Of a DNA stretch of 64,000 nucleotides, positions 38,481 to 48,440 are shown one piece after another (position 1 is the stretch's first letter; the number at the start of each line of letters is the position of its first letter). Below the pieces are notes generated by a model. That model was not told the DNA's origin and made no database searches. It saw nothing but the letters and a program-made list of their open reading frames with translations. The DNA comes from Idiomarina sp. MD25a (lineage in GTDB: Bacteria; Pseudomonadota; Gammaproteobacteria; Enterobacterales; Alteromonadaceae). The stretch covers positions 388,151-452,150 of the forward strand of contig NZ_MDGT01000003.1 of the NCBI RefSeq assembly GCF_001870515.1, in the 5' to 3' direction. The position numbers and the translations under genes were made by a program.

Positions 38481-39385
38481 TAGCCGCGACCCTTCGTGCG
38501 TGTTTTATGAGCTTTAGCATTCTTCTCCATAAAGGCAATGATCTGACTCGCAACATCCTTTTCGGTTGCTGCCTCAATACCTTCTAAACCGGGTGACGAG
38601 TTAACTTCCATCACCAAGGGCCCATGGTTCGAACGTAACAGGTCGACGCCCGCCACATTGAGCCCCATGGTCTTCGCTGCCTTTACAGCGGTAGCGCGTT
38701 CGGCCGGAGTGAGTTTAATCAGTGATGCGCTGCCACCACGGTGTAAGTTCGAACGAAATTCACCTTCCTTGGCTTGGCGCTTCATTGCCGCGATCACTTT
38801 ATCGCCAATAACAAAGCAGCGAATATCCGCACCACCTGCTTCACGAATGTATTCCTGCACCATGATATTGGACTGCAAACCCATGAATGCTTCAATAACA
38901 CTTTCAGCGGCTTGGCGGGTTTCTGCTAATACGACACCGATACCTTGCGTACCCTCGAGTAATTTGATCACCAAAGGTGCACCACCGACCATATCGATGA
39001 GATCTGGAATATCCTGCGGCTGACTTGCGAAACCGGTCGTGGGTAGACCGATCCCCTTGCGTGATAGCAATTGCAACGAACGCAGTTTGTCGCGACTACG
39101 AGAAATGGCAACAGACTCATTCAGAGGATAGGTGCCCATCATCTCAAACTGACGCAATACGGCGGTCCCATAAAAGGTAACAGAAGCACCGATTCGCGGA
39201 ATCACACAATCGTAGTAGGGCAGCTCAACACCGTGTTTATGGATCGATGACTCACGCGCATTAATGTTCATGTAACAGCTCAATGGATTTAGCACATCGA
39301 CCTCATGACCCCGTGCTTTTGCGGCTTCGACTAAACGGCGTGTAGAGTAGAGTTTTGAATTACGGGATAGAATGGCGATTCTCAT
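38480..39385 (-). CDS. rimK: Ribosomal protein S6 glutamate ligase (ATP-grasp)
   Basis: This 301-residue ATP-grasp ligase adds glutamates to the C-terminus of ribosomal protein S6. It matches E. coli Rim[24 protein letters not shown] start, [15 protein letters not shown], and the metal site [14 protein letters not shown]. It overlaps rimB by 4 bases. In Pseudomonas fluorescens RimK has been reported to be controlled by cyclic-di-GMP and by partners RimA and RimB; the rimB neighbour and the divergent EAL gene fit that picture. Confidence 0.95.
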   Translation of the reverse strand: MRIAILSRNSKLYSTRRLVEAAKARGHEVDVLNPLSCYMNINARESSIHKHGVELPYYDCVIPRIGASVTFYGTAVLRQFEMMGTYPLNESVAISRSRDKLRSLQLLSRKGIGLPTTGFASQPQDIPDLIDMVGGAPLVIKLLEGTQGIGVVLAETRQAAESVIEAFMGLQSNIMVQEYIREAGGADIRCFVIGDKVIAAMKRQAKEGEFRSNLHRGGSASLIKLTPAERATAVKAAKTMGLNVAGVDLLRSNHGPLVMEVNSSPGLEGIEAATEKDVASQIIAFMEKNAKAHKTRTKGRG

Positions 39386-39804
39386 GTGCGCTCTCCTAGT
39401 TGATGAGCTAGTTCAGGGTTTACCATAAAACGCTTACGCATGGCTTGTCGACCAAGTAACATACGAAACTTCATTGTGTCACGATTAGTCAGGGTCAGTT
39501 CAATCGGGCCCTCAAACTCGCCCAAACAGAGTCGAGTGCGAATAACATAACGCACCTCTGTGTGACCGCCAGAGTCAGTGACTTCGCGCTGGTCATGAAT
39601 AGGGGCTTCAAAAATATGTTCTTCTAGACTGTCTTGATGGGGATGCACAAACACACGTAGCCATGGTTTACCATCCTTTTCAAACGGCTCTAATTTAAAC
39701 GCATGTAGGCACGATGTTTTGGCACCTGTATCGACTTTCATATGAATCGCATCAATACCAATATCAGGTAACCGACCCCATTCCTTCCAACCTAAAATTT
39801 CCAT
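39382..39804 (-). CDS. rimB: RimB-like retropepsin-fold protease
   Basis: This 140-residue protein has the aspartic-protease motif [13 protein letters not shown] (D25), as in pepsin-like monomers that dimerise, and [16 protein letters not shown] near the C-terminus. It matches the family formerly called ATP-dependent zinc protease (DUF785), to which Pseudomonas RimB belongs. First gene of rimB-rimK-M14-hpt. The 159-base gap before it separates it from the divergent EAL gene. Confidence 0.88.
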   Translation of the reverse strand: MEILGWKEWGRLPDIGIDAIHMKVDTGAKTSCLHAFKLEPFEKDGKPWLRVFVHPHQDSLEEHIFEAPIHDQREVTDSGGHTEVRYVIRTRLCLGEFEGPIELTLTNRDTMKFRMLLGRQAMRKRFMVNPELAHQLGERT

Positions 39805-39963
39805 TCATTTCTCCATTCGATATTCGCAGCGCTTAATTACACTAAATATAAATAAAGGCAAGAAAATTTTGTTTCTAAATCATCATTTACAAGTTGATCA
39901 AAATTAGCTTCATTTGCGTTACCTTAGATCACGCGACAAACAATTGATACGAGGAATATAATC

Positions 39964-40710
39964 ATGGCGGCTTGCCCATCATGTGATTGTCAGTCTGAAT
40001 TAGGCTTTGACATCAAAATGGCTTTTCAGCCAATCGTTAACGTGCATAACAGCGACGTCTTTGCTTTCGAAGCGCTGGTGCGCGGCGCGAACGGCGAAGG
40101 CGCGGGTGAAGTACTGTCGCGTGTGAACGATTCAAATAAATATACGTTTGATCAAACCTGCCGCATGACGGCAATCGAAACTGCAGCGCGTATACAACTG
40201 CCGTCAAAGGTCAGTATCAACTTCATGCCGAACGCCATTTACGAGCCAGAAACTTGCTTAGCACAAACGCTTAAAACAGCGCGAAAGACAGGCCTGCCAC
40301 GCGAGAATATTATTTTCGAAGTGACTGAGCACGAGAAAGTCGAAAATCACAGTTTGTTGGTCGATGTATTTAAGACCTACCGCGAGCACGGCTTTTTAAC
40401 CGCGATTGATGATTTTGGCGAAGGATATGCGGGACTCAACTTGTTGGCTGACTTTCAGCCGGATTTGTTGAAAATCGATATGAAGCTGATCCGCAATATC
40501 CACGAAGATCGAATTAAAAAAGCGTTATTCGCTGCCGTTCAGCGTGCCGCCGAAGAGCTCGGTATTACGCTAGTAGCAGAAGGTATTGAGACCATCGATG
40601 AATACTACTACCTGAAATACAACGGTGTTGAATTGATGCAAGGTTATTTGTTTCAAAAACCCGAAGTGGAAGCTTACACAATCCCCGATTTCGAACGTTT
40701 GAAGCGCTAA
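39964..40710 (+). CDS. EAL-domain cyclic-di-GMP phosphodiesterase
   Basis: This 248-residue protein is almost only an EAL domain. Catalytic features are kept: E36 (FEALVRG), N86 (SINFMP), E119 (FEVTE), D149-D150 (AIDDFGEGYAGL), K170 (LLKID) and E206 (VAEGIE). It should therefore cleave cyclic-di-GMP. The first ten residues hold a CPSCDC cluster (C4, C7, C9) that could bind metal or sense redox. ATG 39964 follows GAGGA. It is divergent from rimB and may act as the local cyclic-di-GMP control for RimK (inference). Confidence 0.9.
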   Translation: MAACPSCDCQSELGFDIKMAFQPIVNVHNSDVFAFEALVRGANGEGAGEVLSRVNDSNKYTFDQTCRMTAIETAARIQLPSKVSINFMPNAIYEPETCLAQTLKTARKTGLPRENIIFEVTEHEKVENHSLLVDVFKTYREHGFLTAIDDFGEGYAGLNLLADFQPDLLKIDMKLIRNIHEDRIKKALFAAVQRAAEELGITLVAEGIETIDEYYYLKYNGVELMQGYLFQKPEVEAYTIPDFERLKR

Positions 40711-41393
40711 CTATCATCACTTTGCTTGGCTTCTTGGCGCGACGCTTGTAGCCGCTGTAAATGGCCTTTGAATTCGTAGATGTCTCTATCGAGTGCGTTT
40801 GCGCTAACGTAGAGATCATAGCCAAGTAATTCGCGCATTTGCTCCATACGTCGGCCAAAAACAGCGATAAGACCTTTGTAAACCCGACCTTCCGAACTGA
40901 CAAACCGTTCAGGGATATCAAAGTATTCACTGTAATCGGCTTGATCGGGCCGTTCATGGCGCAGCGCCATCGTCATTAATTGGCGCTGTTCGAATAAGAT
41001 GGCAGAGGCCAAACGGGGTGAAATCGACTGTAATATGGCGTCATTGTTATATACCCGAAAGCCGAGGAAAGGCGCGTCCTCTAAGTCCATCAGTCGATGT
41101 ACTCGCGGAATATCAAATCGTACCACGTTATCCCAGTCCAACTGCCATTCGCCCTTGCGATGAATGTAGCGAATCGTATCGGGCGTAATCACTAGTGAAA
41201 CAGGGGGCTCAATGAGCTTCCCAATACCCAGCAACAACAGGATCCCCGCCGCGGCGCCGAGAACCACGGAAATACCAACAGGGATATCATCGCGAATTAG
41301 ATGCATAAACACCAACAGTGCGATAAGACCAACGGCTATGGCACAAAAACTGATGGCATTTCGTTTTGCTTGTGGAGTGACATTAAACTGCAT
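40707..41393 (-). CDS. DUF2982 membrane protein
   Basis: This 228-residue protein has two membrane helices (residues 13-32 and 38-60) and a cytoplasmic beta-rich domain like a PH/GRAM fold ([27 protein letters not shown]). This matches DUF2982, seen in Alteromonadales and Vibrionales. Function unknown. It shares 4 bases with the EAL gene's 3' end and starts 11 bases inside mutH, so it is coupled to mutH. Confidence 0.75.
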   Translation of the reverse strand: MQFNVTPQAKRNAISFCAIAVGLIALLVFMHLIRDDIPVGISVVLGAAAGILLLLGIGKLIEPPVSLVITPDTIRYIHRKGEWQLDWDNVVRFDIPRVHRLMDLEDAPFLGFRVYNNDAILQSISPRLASAILFEQRQLMTMALRHERPDQADYSEYFDIPERFVSSEGRVYKGLIAVFGRRMEQMRELLGYDLYVSANALDRDIYEFKGHLQRLQASRQEAKQSDDS

Positions 41394-42063
41394 TAAACAC
41401 CTGCTCTAGTATGGTTCGCGTGAATGTTTTCTTGAGATAAAAACCACGCGGACGCACTTGGATTATTTGTCCATCAGGGCCCACCGCGTCGGTTAGTGCG
41501 CGCCCATCCGCTGCTTTCGGTCGGATCTGTAAAAACTCGCCTTGGCGTGCGGTGATAGCTTCCACTTCGCCGAGTGCAATACGATCCATATGTTCTTCCC
41601 AGTCACGTTGTAAGGCAAGCTCCTGTTCTGCGGTGGGGCGCCACAAGAACGGCTGGCCGACCACACGCTGAGCGAGCGGTACCGCGCGACGCCCATCTAT
41701 GGGTAACCACAACACACAGCTTAACTTATTACGTACATTGCTATTCAACCAGTTCAACCCAGAGGTATTAACCAACGGGGCGACACAGACAAAGGTAGTT
41801 TCTAACGGCTGACCGTACGCGTCCACGGGCAGTGTTTTGAGTTCTACGCCAAGCTCTGGAAAGTCTTGTAAAGGTTTCGAACCGGCACTTGCTCCTAAAT
41901 GTTGCTCCAACATCATGCCGACCCAACCCTTGTCTCGTTTGAGGTCATTCGGCATCGCTAAACCCGCATCATCCGCTAATTGAGCGAATGATTGCCCGGT
42001 AAGCTGATGTGCGCGCTGTAATAGCTCTTCAATCGACTGCGGTGCCGATACAGGGAAACGCAT
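41383..42063 (-). CDS. mutH: DNA mismatch repair endonuclease MutH
   Basis: This 226-residue enzyme nicks the unmethylated strand at hemimethylated GATC during mismatch repair. The catalytic D67, E74 and K76 are visible in [11 protein letters not shown], matching E. coli D70, E77 and K79. Its presence implies a Dam methylase and MutS/MutL elsewhere. It is divergent from rppH, as in E. coli, with 66 bases between the chosen starts. Confidence 0.96.
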   Translation of the reverse strand: MRFPVSAPQSIEELLQRAHQLTGQSFAQLADDAGLAMPNDLKRDKGWVGMMLEQHLGASAGSKPLQDFPELGVELKTLPVDAYGQPLETTFVCVAPLVNTSGLNWLNSNVRNKLSCVLWLPIDGRRAVPLAQRVVGQPFLWRPTAEQELALQRDWEEHMDRIALGEVEAITARQGEFLQIRPKAADGRALTDAVGPDGQIIQVRPRGFYLKKTFTRTILEQVFNAV

Positions 42064-42129
42064 TTGATTTGCTCCAAGTCGCCCTTTATGGAAGAATCAC
42101 TTTATCAAAGAATAATTGAGGATGCTCGC

Positions 42130-42669
42130 GTGATAGATGCTGAAGGATTCCGGGCAAACGTAGGAATCGTCATCTGTAACGGGCATGGGCAGGTATTTTG
42201 GGCTCGCCGCATTAATCAGCATAGCTGGCAATTTCCGCAGGGCGGTATTGATGATGGTGAGACCCCTGAACAGGCAATGTACCGAGAACTTTGGGAAGAA
42301 GTCGGTCTTAAGCCAGAGCAGGTAGAAATTCTGTACACCAGCCGTCACTGGTTCCGCTACCGTTTACCCAAACGGTTGATTAGGCGGGAACAACGGCCCA
42401 TGTGTGTTGGACAGAAACAAAAGTGGTTTCTGTTGAAGCTTAAGTGTCGCGAAGAAGATGTCGACGTTCTACAGTCCGGACACCCGGAATTTGATGGTTG
42501 GCGATGGGTCAGTTTTTGGTATCCCGTGCGTCAGGTCGTATCGTTTAAGCGTGACGTTTACCGTCGCGTAATGAGAGAGTTCGCTGCGTATGCTATGCCC
42601 AGCTTGAACAACACCAAGACCTCGAGCCGCCATGGTCGCCATGGCCGTTCTAATAGACGGAAGCGTTAA
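42130..42669 (+). CDS. rppH: RNA pyrophosphohydrolase (Nudix)
   Basis: This 179-residue Nudix enzyme removes pyrophosphate from mRNA 5' ends and triggers decay. The Nudix box [23 protein letters not shown] (in parts) carries the RE...EE core. I chose GTG 42130 because the protein then begins [17 protein letters not shown], matching E. coli [17 protein letters not shown], and GAGGA lies 7 bases upstream. ATGs at 42064 and 42088 would add residues with no family match. The C-terminal 20 residues are basic. It overlaps ptsP by one base (TAATG). Confidence 0.93.
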   Translation: MIDAEGFRANVGIVICNGHGQVFWARRINQHSWQFPQGGIDDGETPEQAMYRELWEEVGLKPEQVEILYTSRHWFRYRLPKRLIRREQRPMCVGQKQKWFLLKLKCREEDVDVLQSGHPEFDGWRWVSFWYPVRQVVSFKRDVYRRVMREFAAYAMPSLNNTKTSSRHGRHGRSNRRKR

Positions 42670-44942
42670 TGATGCTGGTCACTCTGCAGCGAATCGTCGA
42701 AAGTGTGAATAAAGCGGCTGATTTTCAGCTAGCGCTTCGCACCATGGTGTCTCAAGTGCGTGCCGCACTCGGGACCGATAGTTGCAGTGTGTTTTTAGCG
42801 GATGCGCAGGCTCATCAGTATGTGATGGCAGCCAGTGATGGTCTTGCTGATGCCTCAGGCGATCCGATTCGGGTTGATTTTGGTGATGGTATTATCTCGC
42901 TCGCCGCGCAGCGTGAAGAGCCACTGAATATTGCTGATATCAGAAACCACCCAGCTAACAAAGAACTGTTAGACAGCAACGAATCTCAGTACCGCGCACT
43001 GTTAGCTGCGCCGATCATTCATCGCCGTAAGGTGTTAGGTATTATTGTCGTGCACCAAAGCCAAGCACGGCACTTTACGCGTGAGGAAGAAGCATTTGTT
43101 GTCACACTGGCTGCGCAGTTGTCGGTGGTCATTGCGCACGCGAATACCAAGGGGTTATTGACCCACGATCACTCGCCTTGGGTGCATAGTATTCAAGCAT
43201 TGCCCGGCTCACCCGGTGTGGCGATCGGTGATGCGTTTGTCGCGCGCCCAGAGGTCAGCCTAAAAGAAGTATCCCCGCAGAAAACCGATCGTCCGCGACA
43301 TGAAGTGCGTAAGTTCCGACAAGCGGTGGCGCGCACGCGCGCAGAACTAAAGCAGCTGGCTGAGCGCATGTATGGTCAAGTGCCGGACGATACTTTGGCA
43401 ATATTCGATGTGTACCAAGGTATGCTCGACGCAGCGAGTTTGGGTAGCGCGGTGGAGGAGATGATTGGTCAAGGCTGGCGCGCACAAACAGCTTTAAAAC
43501 ACGTGGTCGAAGAGTTCGTTGATCAGTTCGAAGCGCTGGAGGACTCGTATCTGCGCGAACGAGCGACAGACGTTCGCGATATCGGTCAACGCGTTTTGAT
43601 GCATCTGCAGCAGCGTCAACGTAAGCGGCGTGAATTTCCCGAGCAAGGCATACTGGTTGCCGATGAGGTGACGGCCTCGATGTTGGCGGAACTTCCCCGA
43701 GCTAAGATTGCAGGCATCATTTCGTTACGTGGCTCAAGTAACTCGCATGCCGCCATTATGGCGCGCAGTATGGGTATTCCCGCTGTCTTAGGCGTCGATG
43801 ATATTGAGCTGCATTATTTTTCTGAGAAAGTACTCATCGTGGATGGGTACACGGGTGAAGTGTATATCAACCCGCCTCCACAAGTACGCGAGCAATATCA
43901 ACATCTCGCTGATGAGGAAGAAGAACTCAAGTCGATTGTTGCCGAACACGCCCATCTGCCAGCACAGACCCAAGATGGGCAGCGGGTGAGTCTGCATCTC
44001 AATTTAGGACTCGATATCCACCAGGAGTACCTGCGTCACTTGAATATTGATGGGGTGGGTTTATACCGTTCTGAAATCCCCTTCATGATGCGCGACCAGT
44101 TGCCGACGGAAGATGAACAAGTCGAGATGTACAAGGAGGTATTAGATTACTTCCCCGATCAGCCGGTGATCATGCGCACCTTAGATGTAGGTGGCGATAA
44201 GCCTTTACCCTACTTGCAGTTACAAGAGGATAACCCGTTTCTCGGCTGGCGCGGTATTCGGCTCACATTAGACCATCCTGAGATATTTCTCGTGCAAGTG
44301 CGCGCTATGCTGCGCGCCAGTATTGGACGCAGTAACTTACGTATTTTGCTACCAATGATAACGAGTGTGAGTGAGGTTGAAGAGGCGTCGCGTCTCCTCA
44401 AGCAGGCCTATTTTGAGGTGGCCGAAGAGCAAGGCTGCGCAGTGGGAGTCAATCTATTTCAGCCACAATTGGGCGTCATGATTGAAGTGCCCGCTGCGAT
44501 CTATCAACTCCCAATGCTGGCCAGTAAAGTGGACTTCTTTTCGGTGGGTAGTAACGATTTAACGCAATATTTATTGGCTGTCGACCGTAATAATCGTCGT
44601 GTGGCTAGCCTCTATGATGCCTACCACCCAGCGGTGCTTGCTAGCTTGGATGAAATTGCAAGACGTTGTGAAGAGCTTGGTAAACCAGTCAGTGTTTGCG
44701 GCGAGCTTGCCGGCGATCCCGGGGGGGCGTTGCTGCTCGTTGCGATGGGCTATCGCCAATTGAGTATGAACAGCTACAACATTGATCGCGTACGCTGGAT
44801 TTTACGCAATGTGCGTTCGAGCACATTACAGGTCATGCTGGCTAAAGCGCTCCAAGCGCGCCGGCCCGAACAAGTAAGAAGCATGATCTCCGAGAAAATG
44901 GAAAGCATGGGCCTAGGTGGCTTCGTGCGTGCAGGGAAGTAG
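42669..44942 (+). CDS. ptsP: PTS-Ntr enzyme I (EI-Ntr)
   Basis: This 757-residue phosphotransferase passes phosphate from PEP to NPr in the nitrogen PTS. A GAF domain (1-165) is followed by the EI domains: phospho-His H360 in GSSNSHAAIMARSMG, PEP-binding region TLDVGGDKPLPYL and NPFLGWRGIR, and VGSNDLTQYLLAVDRNN. The length matches E. coli PtsP (748). The gene order rppH-ptsP-...-lgt-thyA is as in E. coli, with one extra gene between ptsP and lgt. Confidence 0.96.
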   Translation: MMLVTLQRIVESVNKAADFQLALRTMVSQVRAALGTDSCSVFLADAQAHQYVMAASDGLADASGDPIRVDFGDGIISLAAQREEPLNIADIRNHPANKELLDSNESQYRALLAAPIIHRRKVLGIIVVHQSQARHFTREEEAFVVTLAAQLSVVIAHANTKGLLTHDHSPWVHSIQALPGSPGVAIGDAFVARPEVSLKEVSPQKTDRPRHEVRKFRQAVARTRAELKQLAERMYGQVPDDTLAIFDVYQGMLDAASLGSAVEEMIGQGWRAQTALKHVVEEFVDQFEALEDSYLRERATDVRDIGQRVLMHLQQRQRKRREFPEQGILVADEVTASMLAELPRAKIAGIISLRGSSNSHAAIMARSMGIPAVLGVDDIELHYFSEKVLIVDGYTGEVYINPPPQVREQYQHLADEEEELKSIVAEHAHLPAQTQDGQRVSLHLNLGLDIHQEYLRHLNIDGVGLYRSEIPFMMRDQLPTEDEQVEMYKEVLDYFPDQPVIMRTLDVGGDKPLPYLQLQEDNPFLGWRGIRLTLDHPEIFLVQVRAMLRASIGRSNLRILLPMITSVSEVEEASRLLKQAYFEVAEEQGCAVGVNLFQPQLGVMIEVPAAIYQLPMLASKVDFFSVGSNDLTQYLLAVDRNNRRVASLYDAYHPAVLASLDEIARRCEELGKPVSVCGELAGDPGGALLLVAMGYRQLSMNSYNIDRVRWILRNVRSSTLQVMLAKALQARRPEQVRSMISEKMESMGLGGFVRAGK

Positions 44943-44945
44943 TCG

Positions 44946-45740
44946 ATGGATCTAACAGTCATTTTATGGTGTTTAGTCGGCGGTGTGTTCGCAGGAACAC
45001 TCGCGGGTTTACTCGGTATCGGTGGCGGTTTGGTGATTGTTCCGCTGATCGTTTACTTAGCACCTAAACTGGGAATCGATCCCGCGTTAGTGATGCCAAC
45101 GGCGATTGCGACAAGTCTGGCGACTATTTGTATGACCACTGCTAGCGCCGCGTACAGTCATTATCGCTCAGGATTACAAGAGCGCTTCTGGGTTGTCAGA
45201 GTATTGCCCGGGCTGTCGATTGGCGCCATGGTCGGCGCGTTCTTAGTCACAGCTATCGATCCTCATTGGTTAAAAGTATTCTTTTCGACGGTACTGGTCG
45301 TACTGGCTATCCGAATGGCAATGCCGCCCGCCGCTCAAAAAGCACAGGTCGGGCGAATCAAGCAGCGCTGGCTTAGCTTAGGCTCAACGATCATTGGCGT
45401 TATTTCAGGCTTAGTGGGGATTGGCGGCGGCGCGCTGACAGTACCTTTTTTACAGCGTTGCGGGCTTTCGGTTCGGCAAGCTATCGCCATATCATCGCTA
45501 GGAAGCTTTATTATCGGCTGTAGCGCCGTGTTTATCTTTGTTATCAAAGGCTATATTTCCGGCGTGGCGCACGGCGCTTTAGGTATTATTCATGTACCCG
45601 CTTGGCTCACAATTTCTATTGCGTCGGTACTCTGTGCACCGGTAGGCGCCAAGTTAGCACACAGTCTGCCAGTTAAATTATTACGCCGTATATTTGCAAT
45701 CTTCTTGATTGTGGTGGCTATAAAACTGATATTTTTCTAA
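44946..45740 (+). CDS. TauE/SafE (TSUP) membrane transporter
   Basis: This 264-residue protein has about eight membrane helices in two repeated halves, each with a G-G-G-rich motif ([15 protein letters not shown] and [15 protein letters not shown]). This is the TSUP/TauE/SafE signature. Members export sulfite or sulfonate-like anions; the substrate here is unknown. It lies 3 bases after ptsP and 10 bases before lgt, so it is in the same operon. Confidence 0.9.
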   Translation: MDLTVILWCLVGGVFAGTLAGLLGIGGGLVIVPLIVYLAPKLGIDPALVMPTAIATSLATICMTTASAAYSHYRSGLQERFWVVRVLPGLSIGAMVGAFLVTAIDPHWLKVFFSTVLVVLAIRMAMPPAAQKAQVGRIKQRWLSLGSTIIGVISGLVGIGGGALTVPFLQRCGLSVRQAIAISSLGSFIIGCSAVFIFVIKGYISGVAHGALGIIHVPAWLTISIASVLCAPVGAKLAHSLPVKLLRRIFAIFLIVVAIKLIFF

Positions 45741-45750
45741 GGAGTTGGCA

Positions 45751-46548
45751 GTGCCACTGAACGAATACATGCAGTTTCCCAATATCGATCCTGTGTTATT
45801 TAGTATTGGTCCACTAGCTATACATTGGTATGGCGTAATGTACCTTCTCGGCTTTGTTTTTGCGTTATGGTGGGGCGGTCGGCAAGCAGAACGTTCACCT
45901 GACTGGACCCGCGATAAGTTTTCTGACCTTATCTTTTGGTGTTTTCTAGGCGTATTGATAGGCGGTCGTATTGGTTATGTGATCTTCTATCACTTCGATC
46001 TGTTTGTCGCGGATCCATTGTATTTATTCCGAGTTTGGGAAGGCGGTATGTCGTTCCATGGCGGATTGCTCGGGGTGATTGCGGCGATGTACTTGTACGC
46101 CCGTATTACGCATCGTCAGTTTTTAGCGGTGGGCGATATGATTGCGCCGCTCGTACCCATGGGCTTGTTTTTCGGGCGTATGGGTAACTTTATTAATGGC
46201 GAGTTGTGGGGGCGTGCGACTGACGTACCCTGGGCAATGATTTTTCCATCGGGTGGGCCCGTGCCGCGGCATCCATCACAGCTTTACGAAGCGGTTTTAG
46301 AAGGATTATTATTGTTCGCATTATTGTGGTGGTTTCAGCGCAAGCCGCGTGGAACCGGCGCTGTCAGTGGCTTATTCTTACTAGGGTATGGCGTGGCGCG
46401 CTTCACCGTTGAGTTTTTCCGCGAACCCGATGCGCACCTAGGCTTGCTCTCGCTCGGTATGTCCATGGGACAATGGCTTACGATTCCGATGATCGTCTTG
46501 GGTGTGGGGTTACTTATTTACGCGCACAAAAATAGCAGCAAAACATAG
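45751..46548 (+). CDS. lgt: Prolipoprotein diacylglyceryl transferase
   Basis: This 265-residue inner-membrane enzyme transfers diacylglycerol to the lipobox Cys of lipoproteins. The signature is [16 protein letters not shown], with the earlier motif [16 protein letters not shown] and [10 protein letters not shown] chose GTG 45751: AAGGAG at 45739-45744 is 6 bases upstream, and the in-frame TTG at 45745 overlaps that site. About seven membrane helices. Lipoproteins in this window (efflux adaptor, DUF885 protein) would be its clients. Confidence 0.95.
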   Translation: MPLNEYMQFPNIDPVLFSIGPLAIHWYGVMYLLGFVFALWWGGRQAERSPDWTRDKFSDLIFWCFLGVLIGGRIGYVIFYHFDLFVADPLYLFRVWEGGMSFHGGLLGVIAAMYLYARITHRQFLAVGDMIAPLVPMGLFFGRMGNFINGELWGRATDVPWAMIFPSGGPVPRHPSQLYEAVLEGLLLFALLWWFQRKPRGTGAVSGLFLLGYGVARFTVEFFREPDAHLGLLSLGMSMGQWLTIPMIVLGVGLLIYAHKNSSKT

Positions 46549-46555
46549 GCCGATA

Positions 46556-47407
46556 ATGAAACAATATCTTCAACTGTGCCAACGCATCATCGATGAGGGT
46601 GAGTGGGTTCATAATGAGCGCACAGGTATCAACTGTTTGACCGTCATTAATGCTGATCTAGAGTACGATGTTGAACATAATCAATTCCCCATTATCACAA
46701 CACGTAAAAGCTACTATAAAGCGGCTATCGCTGAGCTATTAGGGTATTTGCGCGGCTATGACAGCGCCGCACAATTTCGTGATATCGGCTGTAATACATG
46801 GAATGCTAACGCCAATGAAAACCCGAGCTGGCTTGCTAACCCGCATCGCCAAGGCACAGACCATATGGGACGAGTCTATGGTGTGCAAGGACGCGCTTGG
46901 CAGCGTCCCGACGGTAGCCAGTTTGACCAATTGCAAAAGGTAGTCGATGATTTAACACAAGGCGTTGATGATAGGGGTGAGATTGTCACTTTCTATAACC
47001 CTGGTGAATTGGAGATGGGTTGCTTGCGACCGTGCATGCATACGCATACCTTTTCGCTGCTCGGGGGTAAGCTTTACTTAACCTCTTATCAACGCAGTTG
47101 CGACGTTCCTTTGGGACTTAATTTTAATCAGATTCAATGCTTTGTTTTGCTGGCGCTGATGGCGCGCATTACGGGGCATAAACCCGGTAAAGTGTTTCAC
47201 AAAATCGTCAACGCGCACATTTATGAAAATCAACTTGAGCTGATGCGCGATGTGCAACTAAAGCGGGAACCGTATCCATCGCCACAATTGCACATAAACC
47301 CCGATATTAAAACGCTGCAGGATGTTGAAACTTGGGTGACCAAAGATGACTTCTCGATTGAGGGGTATCAGCATCACCCGCCGATAAAATATCCATTTGC
47401 AGTCTAA
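46556..47407 (+). CDS. thyA: Thymidylate synthase
   Basis: This 283-residue enzyme makes dTMP from dUMP using methylene-tetrahydrofolate, producing dihydrofolate for FolA. The start [22 protein letters not shown], active-site Cys in LRPCMHTH, and [13 protein letters not shown] are visible. It resembles the longer Vibrio-type ThyA (283 residues) rather than the 264-residue E. coli form. ATG 46556 gives the family start; the upstream in-frame ATG at 46502 lies inside lgt. Confidence 0.97.
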   Translation: MKQYLQLCQRIIDEGEWVHNERTGINCLTVINADLEYDVEHNQFPIITTRKSYYKAAIAELLGYLRGYDSAAQFRDIGCNTWNANANENPSWLANPHRQGTDHMGRVYGVQGRAWQRPDGSQFDQLQKVVDDLTQGVDDRGEIVTFYNPGELEMGCLRPCMHTHTFSLLGGKLYLTSYQRSCDVPLGLNFNQIQCFVLLALMARITGHKPGKVFHKIVNAHIYENQLELMRDVQLKREPYPSPQLHINPDIKTLQDVETWVTKDDFSIEGYQHHPPIKYPFAV

Positions 47408-47425
47408 TAACCAAAGGCTAAACAA

Positions 47426-48430
47426 ATGACGTTGAAGGTGACTCTGTGTGATGACTCACGGATGGCGCGCAAACAGCTGATAAAAAGTTTGCCCAAGGAT
47501 TGGGATGCAACGGTATATCAAGCAGAACATGGCGAACAAGCACTGCAGCGGATCGAGAATGGTGAAGCGCAATTGCTACTGCTCGATCTTAATATGCCGG
47601 TGATGGACGGCTATGAGGTGCTCGAGCATCTAGCCCAACATGAACGCGACTGCGTTGTCATCGTGATTTCAGGCGATATTCAACCCGAAGCCTATCAACG
47701 CGTGATAAAACTCGGCGCACTCGCGTTCGTAAAAAAGCCATTCAAACAGGCTGAGATAGCTCAGCATCTTCAGCAGTTTGGACTTTATCAGCCCGGCAGC
47801 GGCCACTTACAAGAGGCCAGCGAAGTCGAAGTGGCAGCCAGCGCACTGGACGTATATCGCGAAGTAGCGAATGTCGCCATGGGTCAGGCAGGTGACCATA
47901 TTGCTCGCGTATTAAATCAATTTATTGAACTGCCGGTGCCCAATGTTAATTGGATAGCGCCATCTGAATTGCATATGGCGTTGCAATCCATAGACCAAGC
48001 GGAACGTGTATCCGCGGTCAGCCAAGGATTTGCCGGCTCGGGTATTCTAGGTGAGGCGCTCACGCTACTAACCGACACCTCAGTTGAGGACGTGCGCCAG
48101 TTACTGGGCGAACAGCTTTCGGGTACTGAACAGCAGCAACGCATTGAAGCACTGATGGATATTGCGTCGATTATTACCTCTGCGTGTCTCAACGGCTTAG
48201 GTCATCAGCTGCATGTCGAATTTACCGCGTCGCAACCGGTGTTGCTAGGACAGCATAAATCCCTAGCGGATTTGCTGAGTCAGCCACAACAGCGTTGGCA
48301 AAAGGTGTTGGCGATAGAAATTGGTTATCAGCTCCCCAAACATCGCATTGGTTTCGATTTACTTATTTTGCTACCGGAAGATGCGGTGCAACGTTTAGAC
48401 CAACAGGTCGCCCACTGGTACGCGGAATAA
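47426..48430 (+). CDS. Receiver domain fused to CheC/CheX-like phosphatase domain
   Basis: This 334-residue protein starts with a receiver (D-D near residues 9-10, phospho-Asp in LLLLDLNMPVMDG, Lys in VKKPF, residues 5-120). A CheC/CheX-type domain follows (ASALDVYREVANVAMGQAGD, then LMDIASIITSACLNGLGHQL, with the paired E...N helix pattern). CheX-type domains dephosphorylate response regulators. So it may be a regulated phosphatase in a phosphorelay. It lies 18 bases after thyA and 10 before the PAS gene. Confidence 0.85.
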   Translation: MTLKVTLCDDSRMARKQLIKSLPKDWDATVYQAEHGEQALQRIENGEAQLLLLDLNMPVMDGYEVLEHLAQHERDCVVIVISGDIQPEAYQRVIKLGALAFVKKPFKQAEIAQHLQQFGLYQPGSGHLQEASEVEVAASALDVYREVANVAMGQAGDHIARVLNQFIELPVPNVNWIAPSELHMALQSIDQAERVSAVSQGFAGSGILGEALTLLTDTSVEDVRQLLGEQLSGTEQQQRIEALMDIASIITSACLNGLGHQLHVEFTASQPVLLGQHKSLADLLSQPQQRWQKVLAIEIGYQLPKHRIGFDLLILLPEDAVQRLDQQVAHWYAE

Positions 48431-48440
48431 GGAGGCAGCC

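Noticed and set aside
42064..42129. Longer rppH start
   Set aside because: The added residues have no match in RppH, and GTG 42130 has a good ribosome site and the family start.
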